Part shown: piece after piece, positions 1 to 5,960 of the stretch | Layout: every line of letters begins with the position of its first letter | Numbering within the stretch: the first letter of the stretch is position 1 | DNA from: CAYSRM01 sp964475205 | GTDB taxonomy: Bacteria > Verrucomicrobiota > Kiritimatiellia > UBA8416 > CAYSRM01 | Direction of reading: 5' to 3' | NCBI GenBank assembly: GCA_964475205.1 | Contig: CAYYVQ010000094.1 | Coordinates: forward strand, 1 to 6,079 | Length of the DNA: 6,079 bases | Made by a program: the position numbers and the translations under genes | Notes under the pieces: model-generated | Seen by the model: the letters and a program-made list of their open reading frames with translations, nothing else | What the model was told of the DNA's origin: nothing | Databases searched by the model: none

Positions 1-53
1 GCGCTACCTTCACACGGTAGAAGTCACAGGTTCAAGTCCTGTATCGCCCACCA
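1..53 (+). tRNA. tRNA-Val (CAC anticodon), 3' part; 5' end lies outside the window
   Basis: The anticodon arm (stem CTACC/GGTAG, loop TTCACAC), a five-base variable loop, the T-arm (ACAGG/CCTGT around TTCAAGT), the acceptor 3' strand ATCGCCC, discriminator A and an encoded CCA are all visible. The loop places CAC at positions 34-36, which reads the valine codon GUG. The D-arm and the 5' acceptor strand are cut off by the window start; the acceptor predicts a 5' end of GGGCGAT. No T-run terminator is visible directly after the CCA. Confidence 0.93.
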
Positions 54-119
54 TTAAAAAGCGAAACTGCCCGCGGCGCAGAAAACCCGAACAACTGCAA
101 AATCTCCAATACGCAGATG

Positions 120-148
120 TTGACAAAAGTACGAAAAGCAGTTAACTT
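120..148 (+). promoter_or_regulatory. possible sigma-70-type promoter
   Basis: A perfect TTGACA (120-125) is followed after 17 bases by TAACTT (143-148), a poor match to TATAAT. It lies downstream of the tRNA and about 280 bases before the coiled-coil gene, so it could drive that gene or the doubtful short ORF between them. The -35 is convincing but the -10 is weak; this is inference from sequence only. Confidence 0.3.
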
Positions 149-247
149 AACATGATAGAAAGGGACAGAGAAACTTCCTGGACGACTGAAACAGTCTGAT
201 GAACTCCAGAATACAGGAAAGGTGAAAATTGTCCAGAAAGCAATGAG

Positions 248-406
248 ATGTTTGCCGGATATTGTAGGCAGCAAATAAAAGCTTCTGAACATGCTGAAGA
301 GGCTCTGAATAGAAGGTCAAAAAATGGAACCCCGCTCAACGCGGTGGAAAAAGTCAGGACAACATTTCTTAAAAATCTTCTTGCCACTGAAACAATTACA
401 GGGTAA
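248..406 (+). CDS. doubtful 52-residue ORF before the coiled-coil gene
   Basis: An ATG at 248 opens a frame of 52 residues ending at TAA 404-406, only 24 bases before the next gene and on the same strand. It has a helical, charged character (residues about 8-22 and 30-45 could be amphipathic helices) and no recognisable motif. No good Shine-Dalgarno sequence precedes the ATG. The same frame is open upstream back to a double TGA at 197-202. A second plus frame (159 to a TAA at about 280) is also open, so the region could be a frameshifted, decayed gene rather than a real small gene. It may equally be chance. I do not recognise a family. Confidence 0.25.
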   Translation: MFAGYCRQQIKASEHAEEALNRRSKNGTPLNAVEKVRTTFLKNLLATETITG

Positions 407-430
407 CTTTTTAATTTTTGGGGGTACTAA

Positions 431-1567
431 ATGGCAAAACTTCTTAGAGTTCTCGTAATAATTCTTCTTCTATTGAGTATAGGCGCGTTGACTTTAGGCA
501 TCATGCTTTTCAACAGGCGCGAGATACTTAAAATCCGGACTCAGAAACTGGAAAACACGCTTATAGCCCTTGGATTCACCATCGAAGAAGAGGAACCTGA
601 ATCTCCCGGAAGCATTTTCCCGGGACGCGACGTCTCGCCTGTAACCAGCGAAGTTATAGACAACCCGGAAACCGCCGGCTTCTGGGAAGACTATAACCAG
701 CAACTCGAAGTCTCCGACCTGCCGAAATTGAACCTGGAAAACAAGAAAGAGGAACTCATGAGCTATTACCTCAGAGATCCTGAAACCGGCAAACCCAAAG
801 TCAATGAAGTTACCGGCATGAAAGTCACCGAAGGACCCGGCACAATGGACGCAGTGCTCGAAGATGTGCTGGAAAAAGCCGAATCACAGCTCGCCCGATT
901 GAACGCGACACGCGAAGAACTGGTCAAAACCAGGGAAGAACTGGTCACTACCATTACAGATCTCAACGAGCGTAAAGACGAATTGAGAAAAGCAAATAAG
1001 AAAATTGATGAACTTGAAGCTGAAATACAAAGACTCAACAGCAAGATAGCAGACCTTGAGGCCCAGATACGGCAACTTGAAGCCCAGATCCAGAGCCTCA
1101 AAGACGAAATAGATGAAAAAGAACGAGAGATCAGCGAACTTGAAGAGGCCCTTGAAGAAGAGAAACTCAAGTACGAGGACCTGGAAGAGAAATACGTCGA
1201 ATTGAAAAACATCGTAGACGGCCTGCAGACTCGCGAGGGCGTAGAGGGCTCCACGCCGCCTGTCCTGGGCGCGCGAACCATAACCCGCGGCAGAAAAGGC
1301 ACCATTGCTGCAGTGGATGCAAAATACCATTTCGTCGCAATCGACGTCAGCGATAAGTTCATTGCAGAAATCTTCAAAGACCGCGAAGAGGACGAGGCCG
1401 GTGTGCCCGAGGTGGAACTGGTCGTCAAACGTCCGGGCGAAGACGACAAGTATGTCACAAAGGTAAAGCTTGTGCAAATCCGTAAAAAGGAAAAGGTCGC
1501 GGTTGCCAACATACTCACCAACTGGCAGCAATTGCCCGTGAAGCAAGGCGATGTTGTATACTATTGA
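431..1567 (+). CDS. membrane-anchored coiled-coil protein, function unknown
   Basis: A 378-residue protein. Residues about 5-27 are a single hydrophobic helix after a short basic N-terminus, probably an uncleaved inner-membrane anchor. Residues about 45-135 are an acidic, proline-containing linker. Residues about 140-266 form a long heptad coiled coil with near-identical seven-residue units (LEAQIRQ/LEAQIQS at about 209-223), visible in the DNA as tandem 21-base units. Residues about 284-378 form a compact, probably beta-rich domain (G-TI-AVD-YHFVAID ... GDVVYY). The start is ATG 431, with a G-run at 420-424 as the likely ribosome site. The lipoprotein gene starts two bases after the stop, so the pair is likely cotranscribed and probably works in the envelope. 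The overall plan resembles trans-envelope scaffold proteins, but I cannot assign a named family. Confidence 0.88.
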   Translation: MAKLLRVLVIILLLLSIGALTLGIMLFNRREILKIRTQKLENTLIALGFTIEEEEPESPGSIFPGRDVSPVTSEVIDNPETAGFWEDYNQQLEVSDLPKLNLENKKEELMSYYLRDPETGKPKVNEVTGMKVTEGPGTMDAVLEDVLEKAESQLARLNATREELVKTREELVTTITDLNERKDELRKANKKIDELEAEIQRLNSKIADLEAQIRQLEAQIQSLKDEIDEKEREISELEEALEEEKLKYEDLEEKYVELKNIVDGLQTREGVEGSTPPVLGARTITRGRKGTIAAVDAKYHFVAIDVSDKFIAEIFKDREEDEAGVPEVELVVKRPGEDDKYVTKVKLVQIRKKEKVAVANILTNWQQLPVKQGDVVYY

Positions 1568-1568
1568 T

Positions 1569-1739
1569 ATGAAATCAATATTCCGCCTTGAAACTGGAGT
1601 TATGGTTGCGGGGATTCTTTTAGCAGGGGTTATAGCGTTCTTTTCCGGTTGCGCCACCGGCAGGGAAGACTCGGATATACCATGGAACCAACCTCAATCA
1701 TGGGAAGGAAGTCCCGCGGTTCCGGGCATTAATAGATAA
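1569..1739 (+). CDS. small predicted lipoprotein
   Basis: About 56 residues from ATG 1569. A basic start (MKSIFR) leads into a hydrophobic stretch (VMVAGILLAGVIAFF) and a lipobox-like FSGC; the Cys at residue 28 would be lipidated after signal peptidase II cleavage. The mature part is only about 29 residues, polar, with Trp/Pro-rich IPWNQPQSWEG and a GINR end. An alternative ATG at 1551, inside the upstream gene, adds six residues (MLYTID) that do not look like a signal-peptide start, so 1569 is preferred, although its ribosome site is weak and translational coupling is likely. It lies directly behind the coiled-coil gene, suggesting a joint envelope role. The function is unknown. Confidence 0.72.
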   Translation: MKSIFRLETGVMVAGILLAGVIAFFSGCATGREDSDIPWNQPQSWEGSPAVPGINR

Positions 1740-1869
1740 TCCGCCAGCCTGATCCATTACGCATAAACCGGATTTCGAACTGCCTGTCCGCTATTCGGCG
1801 ATAGAGCGGGAAAAGAATTGCTGCGCCGACGCGCGAATTCCTGATTATCAGCGCTGCATCAAGAAAGCC
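1740..1869. other. convergent intergenic region with weak hairpins
   Basis: These 130 bases separate the stop of the lipoprotein gene from the stop of the convergent asd gene. The only clear structure is a bulged hairpin at 1788-1809 (CCGCTAT against ATAGAGCGG) plus a small palindrome at 1841-1851 (CTGATTATCAG). Neither is followed by a T-run on either strand, so I see no intrinsic terminator. No ORF is credible here. Confidence 0.5.
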
Positions 1870-2895
1870 CTATTTCCCGGCATTCCGCTTTGCCACCACG
1901 GTCTCGGCAATCTGTACTGCGTTAAGAGCCGCGCCTTTGCGGATATTGTCGCCGGCTACAAACAATGCAAGGCCGTTTTCATAGACCGAGTCTTTGCGTA
2001 TCCGGCCAACCTGAATTTCATCTTTATCCGCTACCGACAACGGCATGGGATACCTATCCTCGTCCGGATCGTCCACTACCCTTACGCCGGGCGCCTGCGA
2101 AAGCAACTCCTGGGCCTCTTCGGGAGCAAGCGGCTTTTCAAACTCAACATTTATTGCTTCAGCATGGCCGTAAAAAACCGGCACCCGCACACAAGTGGCG
2201 GAAGCAAGTATGCTCTCATCTTCCAGGATCTTCCTGGTCTCAAACAGCATTTTGGCCTCTTCGCTGGTGTAACCCGGCAACTGGGGCTTGATGCTTCCGA
2301 TTTTAGGCAGAACATTCAGCGCTATCTGATGCGGATACGCCTGGGGCGCGCTGGCCGCGCCTTCGCCATATGCCTTCGTCTGCGCGTCCAGCTCGCGGAT
2401 CGCGCCTCGCCCGGTTCCTGAAACAGATTGATAAGTTGAAACAAAGAACCGAGTTATGCGCGCCGCCCTGTGAAGAGGAGCAAGAGCCATCAGCGCAACT
2501 ATGGTACTGCAGTTCGGATTGGCTATAAATCCCTGGCTCCGGTCAAGCGCCTGCGCGTTGATCTCAGGAATCACCAGGGGCACCCGGTCATCCATACGAT
2601 AATCATCGCCATTGTCAATAACCGTAACACCTTTCTCAACTGCCGCCCACCCATGCTGCATGGATGCCCCTTTGGCGCCTTCGGTACCGGCAAAAAAGGC
2701 AAAATCCAGCCCGCTGAATGCGTCGGGAGAGGTCGCAGGAATCACGTGAAATTTTTCGCCTTCTATAATTTCATCACGCTCCGTGCGTGCAAGCACCCTG
2801 ATCTCACTGCAGGGGAAATCACGCTGGCGCAGGACTTTTATCATCTCTGAACCAACCGCGCCTATCCCTACAATTCCTATTCTATGCTTGCTCAT
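1870..2895 (-). CDS. asd: aspartate-semialdehyde dehydrogenase
   Basis: A 341-residue enzyme, normal length for the family. It makes L-aspartate semialdehyde by reducing aspartyl-4-phosphate with NADPH in the cytoplasm, the branch point to lysine/diaminopimelate, threonine and methionine. The N-terminal Rossmann motif is GIVGIGAVG (residues 7-15). The catalytic Cys129 sits in NPNCST, followed by YQSVSGTGRGA (155-165, Gln156) and by RVPVFYGHAEAI, where His244 is the expected acid/base residue. The C-terminal GDNIRKGAALNAVQIAE is also typical. Two usual small-residue segments differ from the commonest form: FFAGTEGAKG (residues 68-76) and DNGDDYR (94-100), but Asn95 and Arg100 are kept. Start ATG 2895 has a strong ribosome site (GGGGGAG, nine bases upstream). 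The gene lies 27 bases after leuB on the same strand, an order also known in other bacteria (for example Pseudomonas), so cotranscription is likely. Confidence 0.96.
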   Translation of the reverse strand: MSKHRIGIVGIGAVGSEMIKVLRQRDFPCSEIRVLARTERDEIIEGEKFHVIPATSPDAFSGLDFAFFAGTEGAKGASMQHGWAAVEKGVTVIDNGDDYRMDDRVPLVIPEINAQALDRSQGFIANPNCSTIVALMALAPLHRAARITRFFVSTYQSVSGTGRGAIRELDAQTKAYGEGAASAPQAYPHQIALNVLPKIGSIKPQLPGYTSEEAKMLFETRKILEDESILASATCVRVPVFYGHAEAINVEFEKPLAPEEAQELLSQAPGVRVVDDPDEDRYPMPLSVADKDEIQVGRIRKDSVYENGLALFVAGDNIRKGAALNAVQIAETVVAKRNAGK

Positions 2896-2922
2896 GATAA
2901 TTCACTCCCCCTGAAAATTGTC

Positions 2923-3987
2923 TTATCCTATAGCCTCAGCAACCATGTCTCCGACCTCAGTTGTTGAATAACCCATCTTCTTTGCGGAAAGACTCTTGAG
3001 TTTGTCCTTTGTCACCCCTGCAACCGCACTTTCTATCGACTCCGCCGCTTTGTCTTCACCCAGGGTTTCCAGCATCATACCTGCAGCACAGATGGCAGCG
3101 AGAGGGTTGATGATGTTCTGGCCGGTATATTTCGGGGCCGAACCGCCGATCGGCTCAAACATGCTTACCCCTTCAGGATTAATATTACCGCCTGCCGCAA
3201 TGCCCATCCCGCCCTGGGTCATGGCGCCAAGGTCGGTAATTATATCGCCAAACATATTCCCGGTCACGATCACATCAAACCACTCAGGGTTCTTCACCAT
3301 CCACATGCAGGTAGCATCGACATGGTAATAATCCCGTCTTATTTCAGAAAAGTCCTTTTCTCCCATTTCATTAAATACGCGCTCCCAAAGGTCATACGCA
3401 TATGTAAGCACATTGGTTTTACCACAAAGAGCAAGAGTGTTTTTCTTGTTTCTTTTTTTTGTGTACTCAAACGCATATCTTAAACATCTTTCCACCTGTG
3501 CGTAATTGTACACCATGCTCTGCACCGCAACCTCGTTCTTTGTTCCTTTCATAGAGAAACCACCAACACCAGTGTACAACCCCCCGGTATTTTCCCTGAC
3601 CACAACATAGTCAATATCCTCCGGACCTTTATCCCTGAGAGGTGTTTCGACTCCGGGGAACAGTTTCACCGGACGCAGATTTATGTACTGATCAAGTTCA
3701 AACCTGAGCTTGAGCAGAATACCCTTCTCCAATATACCAGGCTTCACGTCAGGATGGCCTATAGCCCCAAGAAAGATAGCGTCAAACTTGCGCATTTCGT
3801 CCGCAGCGTTTTCCGGAAGAACCTCGCCGGTTCTAAGATATCTTTCTCCGCCGAAGTCATATTCTTCCAGGTTTACTGAGAAACCGAACTTATCTGCAGC
3901 GGCCTTTAGACATTTCACTCCTTCTGCAGCCACTTCAGGCCCAGTCCCGTCGCCGGGAATAACAGCAATATTGTAATTCTTTTTCAT
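2923..3987 (-). CDS. leuB: 3-isopropylmalate dehydrogenase (type-2-like)
   Basis: A 354-residue cytoplasmic member of the isocitrate/isopropylmalate dehydrogenase family. Its likely reaction is oxidative decarboxylation of 3-isopropylmalate in leucine synthesis. The N-terminus IAVIPGDGTGPEV, substrate arginines Arg95, Arg105 (NLRP) and Arg131 (VREN), catalytic Tyr138 and Lys190, and metal-binding Asp224, Asp248 and Asp252 are all visible. The LEKGILLKLRFELD region (86-99) resembles the actinobacterial (type 2) LeuB pattern rather than the enteric one. Oddly, the cofactor loop reads GGSAPKYTGQN (281-291): the usual His is Gly281, and the NAD-selective Asp-Ile is Lys286-Tyr287, as in NADP isocitrate dehydrogenase. 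Start ATG 3987 has an AGAGG-type ribosome site about ten bases upstream. It is the first gene of a probable leuB-asd unit. Another beta-decarboxylating dehydrogenase role is possible but less likely. Confidence 0.92.
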   Translation of the reverse strand: MKKNYNIAVIPGDGTGPEVAAEGVKCLKAAADKFGFSVNLEEYDFGGERYLRTGEVLPENAADEMRKFDAIFLGAIGHPDVKPGILEKGILLKLRFELDQYINLRPVKLFPGVETPLRDKGPEDIDYVVVRENTGGLYTGVGGFSMKGTKNEVAVQSMVYNYAQVERCLRYAFEYTKKRNKKNTLALCGKTNVLTYAYDLWERVFNEMGEKDFSEIRRDYYHVDATCMWMVKNPEWFDVIVTGNMFGDIITDLGAMTQGGMGIAAGGNINPEGVSMFEPIGGSAPKYTGQNIINPLAAICAAGMMLETLGEDKAAESIESAVAGVTKDKLKSLSAKKMGYSTTEVGDMVAEAIG

Positions 3988-4093
3988 TTTCAGTTTTCCT
4001 CTCGTTTCTGAATCAAGGGCAGGAAGGTTACGTCAAAAAGGGGTACTAGTTCAAGCAGGAATTCTACTTTGTGCCAAATCCATGTTCCTTATT
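3988..4093. other. leader region of leuB, no clear signals
   Basis: This should hold the promoter and leader of the minus-strand leuB-asd unit. Apart from the ribosome site near 3998-4003 I see only weak promoter-like hexamers (for example TTGACG on the minus strand near 4031-4036) and no leucine-rich leader peptide, attenuator or T-box element. Confidence 0.35.
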
Positions 4094-4393
4094 CTACTCA
4101 AGATTGATTTTTAGTTTCACTGTCTCGTCTTTGCCTGCCCCGGTCTTGACCTCGCAGAACCGGTGCCCCGACTCAAGCCCGCAAGCCAGAACCCTGGACA
4201 CTAAACGCTCCCTGGCTTTCTGTCTGCTCATAGAACCGTTCTTCACCCTCGCCCGCCTCTTTCTCCCCTCCAAACCGCCTTTACGCATGCAGAAACGGTT
4301 CAGAGTATTGGCAGTGTGGGTCGAAACCGTTTTGTCCGGGCTCTCGCTTTGTAGACACACCGCAAGATCGGGCAAAACGGTTTTAACCTGCAA
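4094..4393 (-). CDS. doubtful 99-residue ORF, hypothetical
   Basis: An open frame of 99 residues from a TTG at 4393, with internal ATG starts at residues 36 and 54, ending 106 bases before leuB. The C-terminal 45 residues are basic then mixed (RQKARERLVSRVLACGLESG, ending in KLKINLE). The N-terminal third lies on a long hairpin (4323-4384), which argues against ordinary coding. No family is recognised and no good ribosome site is seen. It could be a decayed gene belonging to the accessory region or simple chance. Confidence 0.2.
   Translation of the reverse strand: MQVKTVLPDLAVCLQSESPDKTVSTHTANTLNRFCMRKGGLEGRKRRARVKNGSMSRQKARERLVSRVLACGLESGHRFCEVKTGAGKDETVKLKINLE
4323..4384. repeat. long imperfect inverted repeat (hairpin)
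   Basis: Arms 4323-4339 and 4368-4384 pair over 17 positions (14 Watson-Crick, 3 G-T). After a two-base bulge a second stem (4342-4347 with 4362-4367, one mismatch) closes a 14-base loop. There is no T-run after it on either strand, so it is not an obvious terminator. AACSGTT heptamers occur in both arms and again at about 4234 and 4292, four copies in about 150 bases. It lies just downstream of the integrase remnant. Confidence 0.6.
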
Positions 4394-4401
4394 TGGCTGT
4401 G

Positions 4402-4672
4402 CTATGGAACGTTTATGTCAGAGGAGTGTGAGATATGCGGGTTAAGCAGAAGATGTGTTGCAAAAGAGTGGCGCAGGGTATGCACGGATGCCGGTTTCTC
4501 AATGCCGGCGTTTTTGATGGCGCCTCTCACTATCCGTTGAACGTACGATGCGCTAACGTGATGCCTCCTGACCCTCCAGCGCATCAGGCAGAAACACCTC
4601 TGCACAGCCTGCTTCAAGATCCTGTGCATGCAGCTCCCTTACTTTACAATATCGTTCGAGCGCATTCGCCGA
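4402..4672 (-). pseudogene. integron-type tyrosine recombinase (IntI-like), C-terminal remnant
   Basis: Reading on the minus strand, one frame gives ALERYCKVRELHAQDLEAG then CAEVFLPDALE. After a frame change near 4577 a second frame gives RVRRHHVSASYVQRIVRG, then AIKNAGIEKPASV and HTLRHSFATHLL. Together these match the end of the IntI catalytic domain, with the box II HxLRH motif. The roughly 28-30 residues that IntI proteins normally have between LPDALE and RRHH (the integron-specific insert with KYPNA...WQ.VFPS) are missing. After HLLLN the sequence diverges and stops at 4402, so the LGH box and the catalytic Tyr are lost. The first catalytic Arg and everything upstream are also absent. It is clearly inactive. 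Ancestry is confident; the exact upstream limit is an estimate. Confidence 0.8.
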
Positions 4673-4744
4673 TTGACATAGCACGCACGCGTGCCGGCCT
4701 ATCGACTCAGAGCTCAACTCGCCGTTCGAATTCAAAAAACGAGA

Positions 4745-4786
4745 TTGACTCAACACATGCCAGTGTGTCACTTTATGTGTGGAGGT
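4745..4786 (+). promoter_or_regulatory. vapBC leader: possible -35, operator-like repeats and ribosome site
   Basis: TTGACT (4745-4750) could be a -35 but no good -10 follows at 16-18 bases. ACACAT (4753-4758) is an exact inverted match to ATGTGT (4775-4780), and an overlapping ACACA/TGTGT hairpin lies at 4753-4768. Such repeats upstream of a ribbon-helix-helix antitoxin gene are typical positions for autorepression by the VapBC complex; that role is inferred. The Shine-Dalgarno sequence GGAGGT (4781-4786) is eight bases before the vapB ATG. Confidence 0.45.
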
Positions 4787-4794
4787 AATCAATT

Positions 4795-4995
4795 ATGGCA
4801 ACTAACCTACAAATTGATGACAAACTCATTACGCAAGCCGTCAAATTGGGGCATCATCGCACCAAGAAGGCGGCGGTAACGCAAGCGCTGACGGACTACG
4901 TTCACCATCTGGAGCAGGAGAAGATCCTGTCCATGTTCGGCTCGATTAACTACTCGCCGGACTACAACTACAAAGAGCAGAGAGCCCGGGCATGA
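4795..4995 (+). CDS. vapB: VapB-type antitoxin
   Basis: A 66-residue protein. The N-terminus NLQIDDKLITQAVKLG followed by HHRTKKAAVTQAL is the strand-helix-helix of a ribbon-helix-helix DNA-binding domain of the VapB family (the type beginning MATNLxIDDxLI), residues about 1-42. The tail, including ILSMFGSINYSPDYNYK (residues about 43-60), is the usual region that wraps and inhibits the toxin. The start ATG 4795 is fixed by the family N-terminus and a strong GGAGGT eight bases upstream. It overlaps vapC by four bases (ATGA), giving coupled translation. It should bind VapC in the cytoplasm and, as a complex, repress its own promoter. Confidence 0.93.
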   Translation: MATNLQIDDKLITQAVKLGHHRTKKAAVTQALTDYVHHLEQEKILSMFGSINYSPDYNYKEQRARA

Positions 4996-5441
4996 GGGTA
5001 CTCGTGGACACCAGTGTGTGGTCCGAAGCTCTTCGCCGACGCAAGAAGACGGAGTCTGACGTTGTACGGGAGTTCCGGTGTCTCATTCTGGAGCATCGCG
5101 TTGATATCATCGGCCCCATCAGGCAGGAGTTGCTCTCCGGACTTCGCCAGGATGTACAGTTTGGGAAACTGGAGAAGCACCTCGCGCCGTTTACTGACAT
5201 CTCCCTTGAAACCGCCGATCACGTCATGGCGGCGAAGTTCTTCAACACATGCCGGGCAAAGGGAGTTCAAGGCTCCAACACAGACTTCTTGATCTGTGCT
5301 ATTGCCGTCCGGCGACAACTCGCCATTTACACCACGGACAAAGACTTCTCCCTGTTCACGAAGCACCTTCCGATTGTGCTCCATGAAACCAGAGGATTCG
5401 AACAAGACAAATCCAGCGTACGCGCTGGAGTGCGCCGTTGA
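4992..5441 (+). CDS. vapC: VapC-type PIN-domain toxin ribonuclease
   Basis: A 149-residue PIN-domain protein, the toxin of a type II toxin-antitoxin pair. VapC toxins are Mg2+-dependent RNases that cut tRNA or rRNA and are inhibited by VapB. The acidic active-site set is complete: Asp6 (LVDTSVW), Glu46 (IRQELLSG), Asp98 (NTDFLICAIA) and Asp116 (YTTDKDF). The body matches a whole PIN domain; residues about 133-149 form a basic tail that may be slightly longer than usual. The start ATG 4992 overlaps the vapB stop. The 3' end of the gene contains a perfect seven-base-pair hairpin (5412-5429). The operon runs opposite to the two integrase remnants that flank it, which suggests arrival by gene transfer. 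Its RNA target cannot be read from sequence. Confidence 0.93.
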   Translation: MRVLVDTSVWSEALRRRKKTESDVVREFRCLILEHRVDIIGPIRQELLSGLRQDVQFGKLEKHLAPFTDISLETADHVMAAKFFNTCRAKGVQGSNTDFLICAIAVRRQLAIYTTDKDFSLFTKHLPIVLHETRGFEQDKSSVRAGVRR

Positions 5442-5498
5442 TTTGCAACGTTCTCTTCATGAAGATTGATGAGATGGATGGTGGAAGAGAAACACTGC
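5412..5498. repeat. cluster of small palindromes at and after the vapC stop
   Basis: Three perfect palindromes follow each other: TCCAGCG/CGCTGGA with a TACG loop (5412-5429), CGTTG/CAACG around ATTTG (5436-5450, over the stop codon) and CTTCATGAAG (5455-5464). A wider pair, GTTCTCTTC (5450-5458) with GAAGAGAAAC (5484-5493), is flanked by GCA/TGC. None has a following T-run. They may be mRNA 3' structure or a degraded recombination site; no proper attC end boxes are present. Confidence 0.45.
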
Positions 5499-5870
5499 AT
5501 GTCAGCATGACGGGATGCGCGTCGTGGTAAGCGCCTAAATCCGAAGTGGAATGATTTGCCTTGTCCAACATCTACCGGGAAGCAATCAGGCAAGCTCATG
5601 GGTCTTGCAATTTTTTATCTGAAAGCTGAGATTTGTCACGGCCGGCGTAAAAATGTATGTATTCGCCCGTTTTGAAATTGTTGAAAATATCAGGCACAAT
5701 TATTGCTACGAATCGAATGAGTACATGAGGAACCTTGACGATGTTTCAAGCAATGGCAACAGGCCTATGCATCACATTGATGACACGCAAGAAGAAGGAA
5801 GAAGATGCTTCAGTTTAAGCTTTAAGAAGAAGATACAGGAAGAAAACCATACATTTTCAAACCGGCTGTT
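5442..5870. other. gene-free stretch between vapC and the integrase N-terminal fragment
   Basis: Apart from the palindromes just after vapC, this stretch holds an inverted repeat (TGATTTGCC at 5552-5560 with GGCAAGCTCA at 5589-5598) and only short open frames without family motifs. A plus-strand frame at 5653-5910 (85 codons) runs antisense over the integrase fragment and lacks a ribosome site. I see no recognisable gene; it may be decayed integrase or foreign DNA. Confidence 0.5.
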
Positions 5871-5960
5871 TTATGACACTTTCAGAACGGCGGTGACAGC
5901 ATGCTCATAGCTTTTCCAGAATTCCTCAATTTTGCGCTCTGAATCTGCTTGATTATTCAT
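5871..5960 (-). pseudogene. probable N-terminal fragment of an integron-type integrase
   Basis: ATG 5960 opens a 29-codon frame ending at TAA 5871-5873. It starts MNNQADSERKIEEFWKSYEH and continues AVTA. An N-terminal FWxxYxxAl segment is typical of the start of PVC-type IntI-like recombinases (the SAM-like core-binding domain), and a +1 shift after AVTA would continue with SESVIK, plausible for the same helix region. A good ribosome site (GGAG, five bases from the ATG) and a promoter lie upstream, so the 5' end of a real gene seems preserved while the body is lost. Short length makes the family call uncertain; a genuine short peptide is the alternative. Confidence 0.38.

Noticed and set aside
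766..1521. Long minus-strand ORF (251 codons, Ser-rich), and another at 884-1657
   Set aside because: Both are antisense to the coiled-coil gene. The Ser/Leu-rich composition is what the reverse of its Glu/Lys/Leu codons produces, and no motif or ribosome site is present.
1788..1809. Intrinsic terminator between the convergent genes
   Set aside because: The stem is bulged and neither strand has a T-run after it.
4040..4075. Sigma-54 promoter before leuB (TTGGCAC on the minus strand)
   Set aside because: The -12 element (TTGC at the proper spacing) is missing.
4071..4788. Plus-strand ORFs at 4071-4445 and 4435-4788
   Set aside because: They are antisense to the integrase remnant and the hairpin region, have no family features, and the second runs into the vapB leader.
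5533..5600. attC site downstream of vapC (GCCTAAA at 5533, GTCCAAC at 5563)
   Set aside because: No GTTRRRY partner lies at a suitable distance and there is no central palindrome of the right form.
5604..5744. Minus-strand open frame containing EYIHFYAGRDKSQLS, considered as a middle piece of the integrase
   Set aside because: Resemblance to the recombinase N-domain is too slight, and there is no start codon or linking frame to the 5960 fragment.
5653..5910. Plus-strand ORF of 85 codons after vapC
   Set aside because: It has no ribosome site or recognisable motif, and it overlaps the better-supported minus-strand integrase start.
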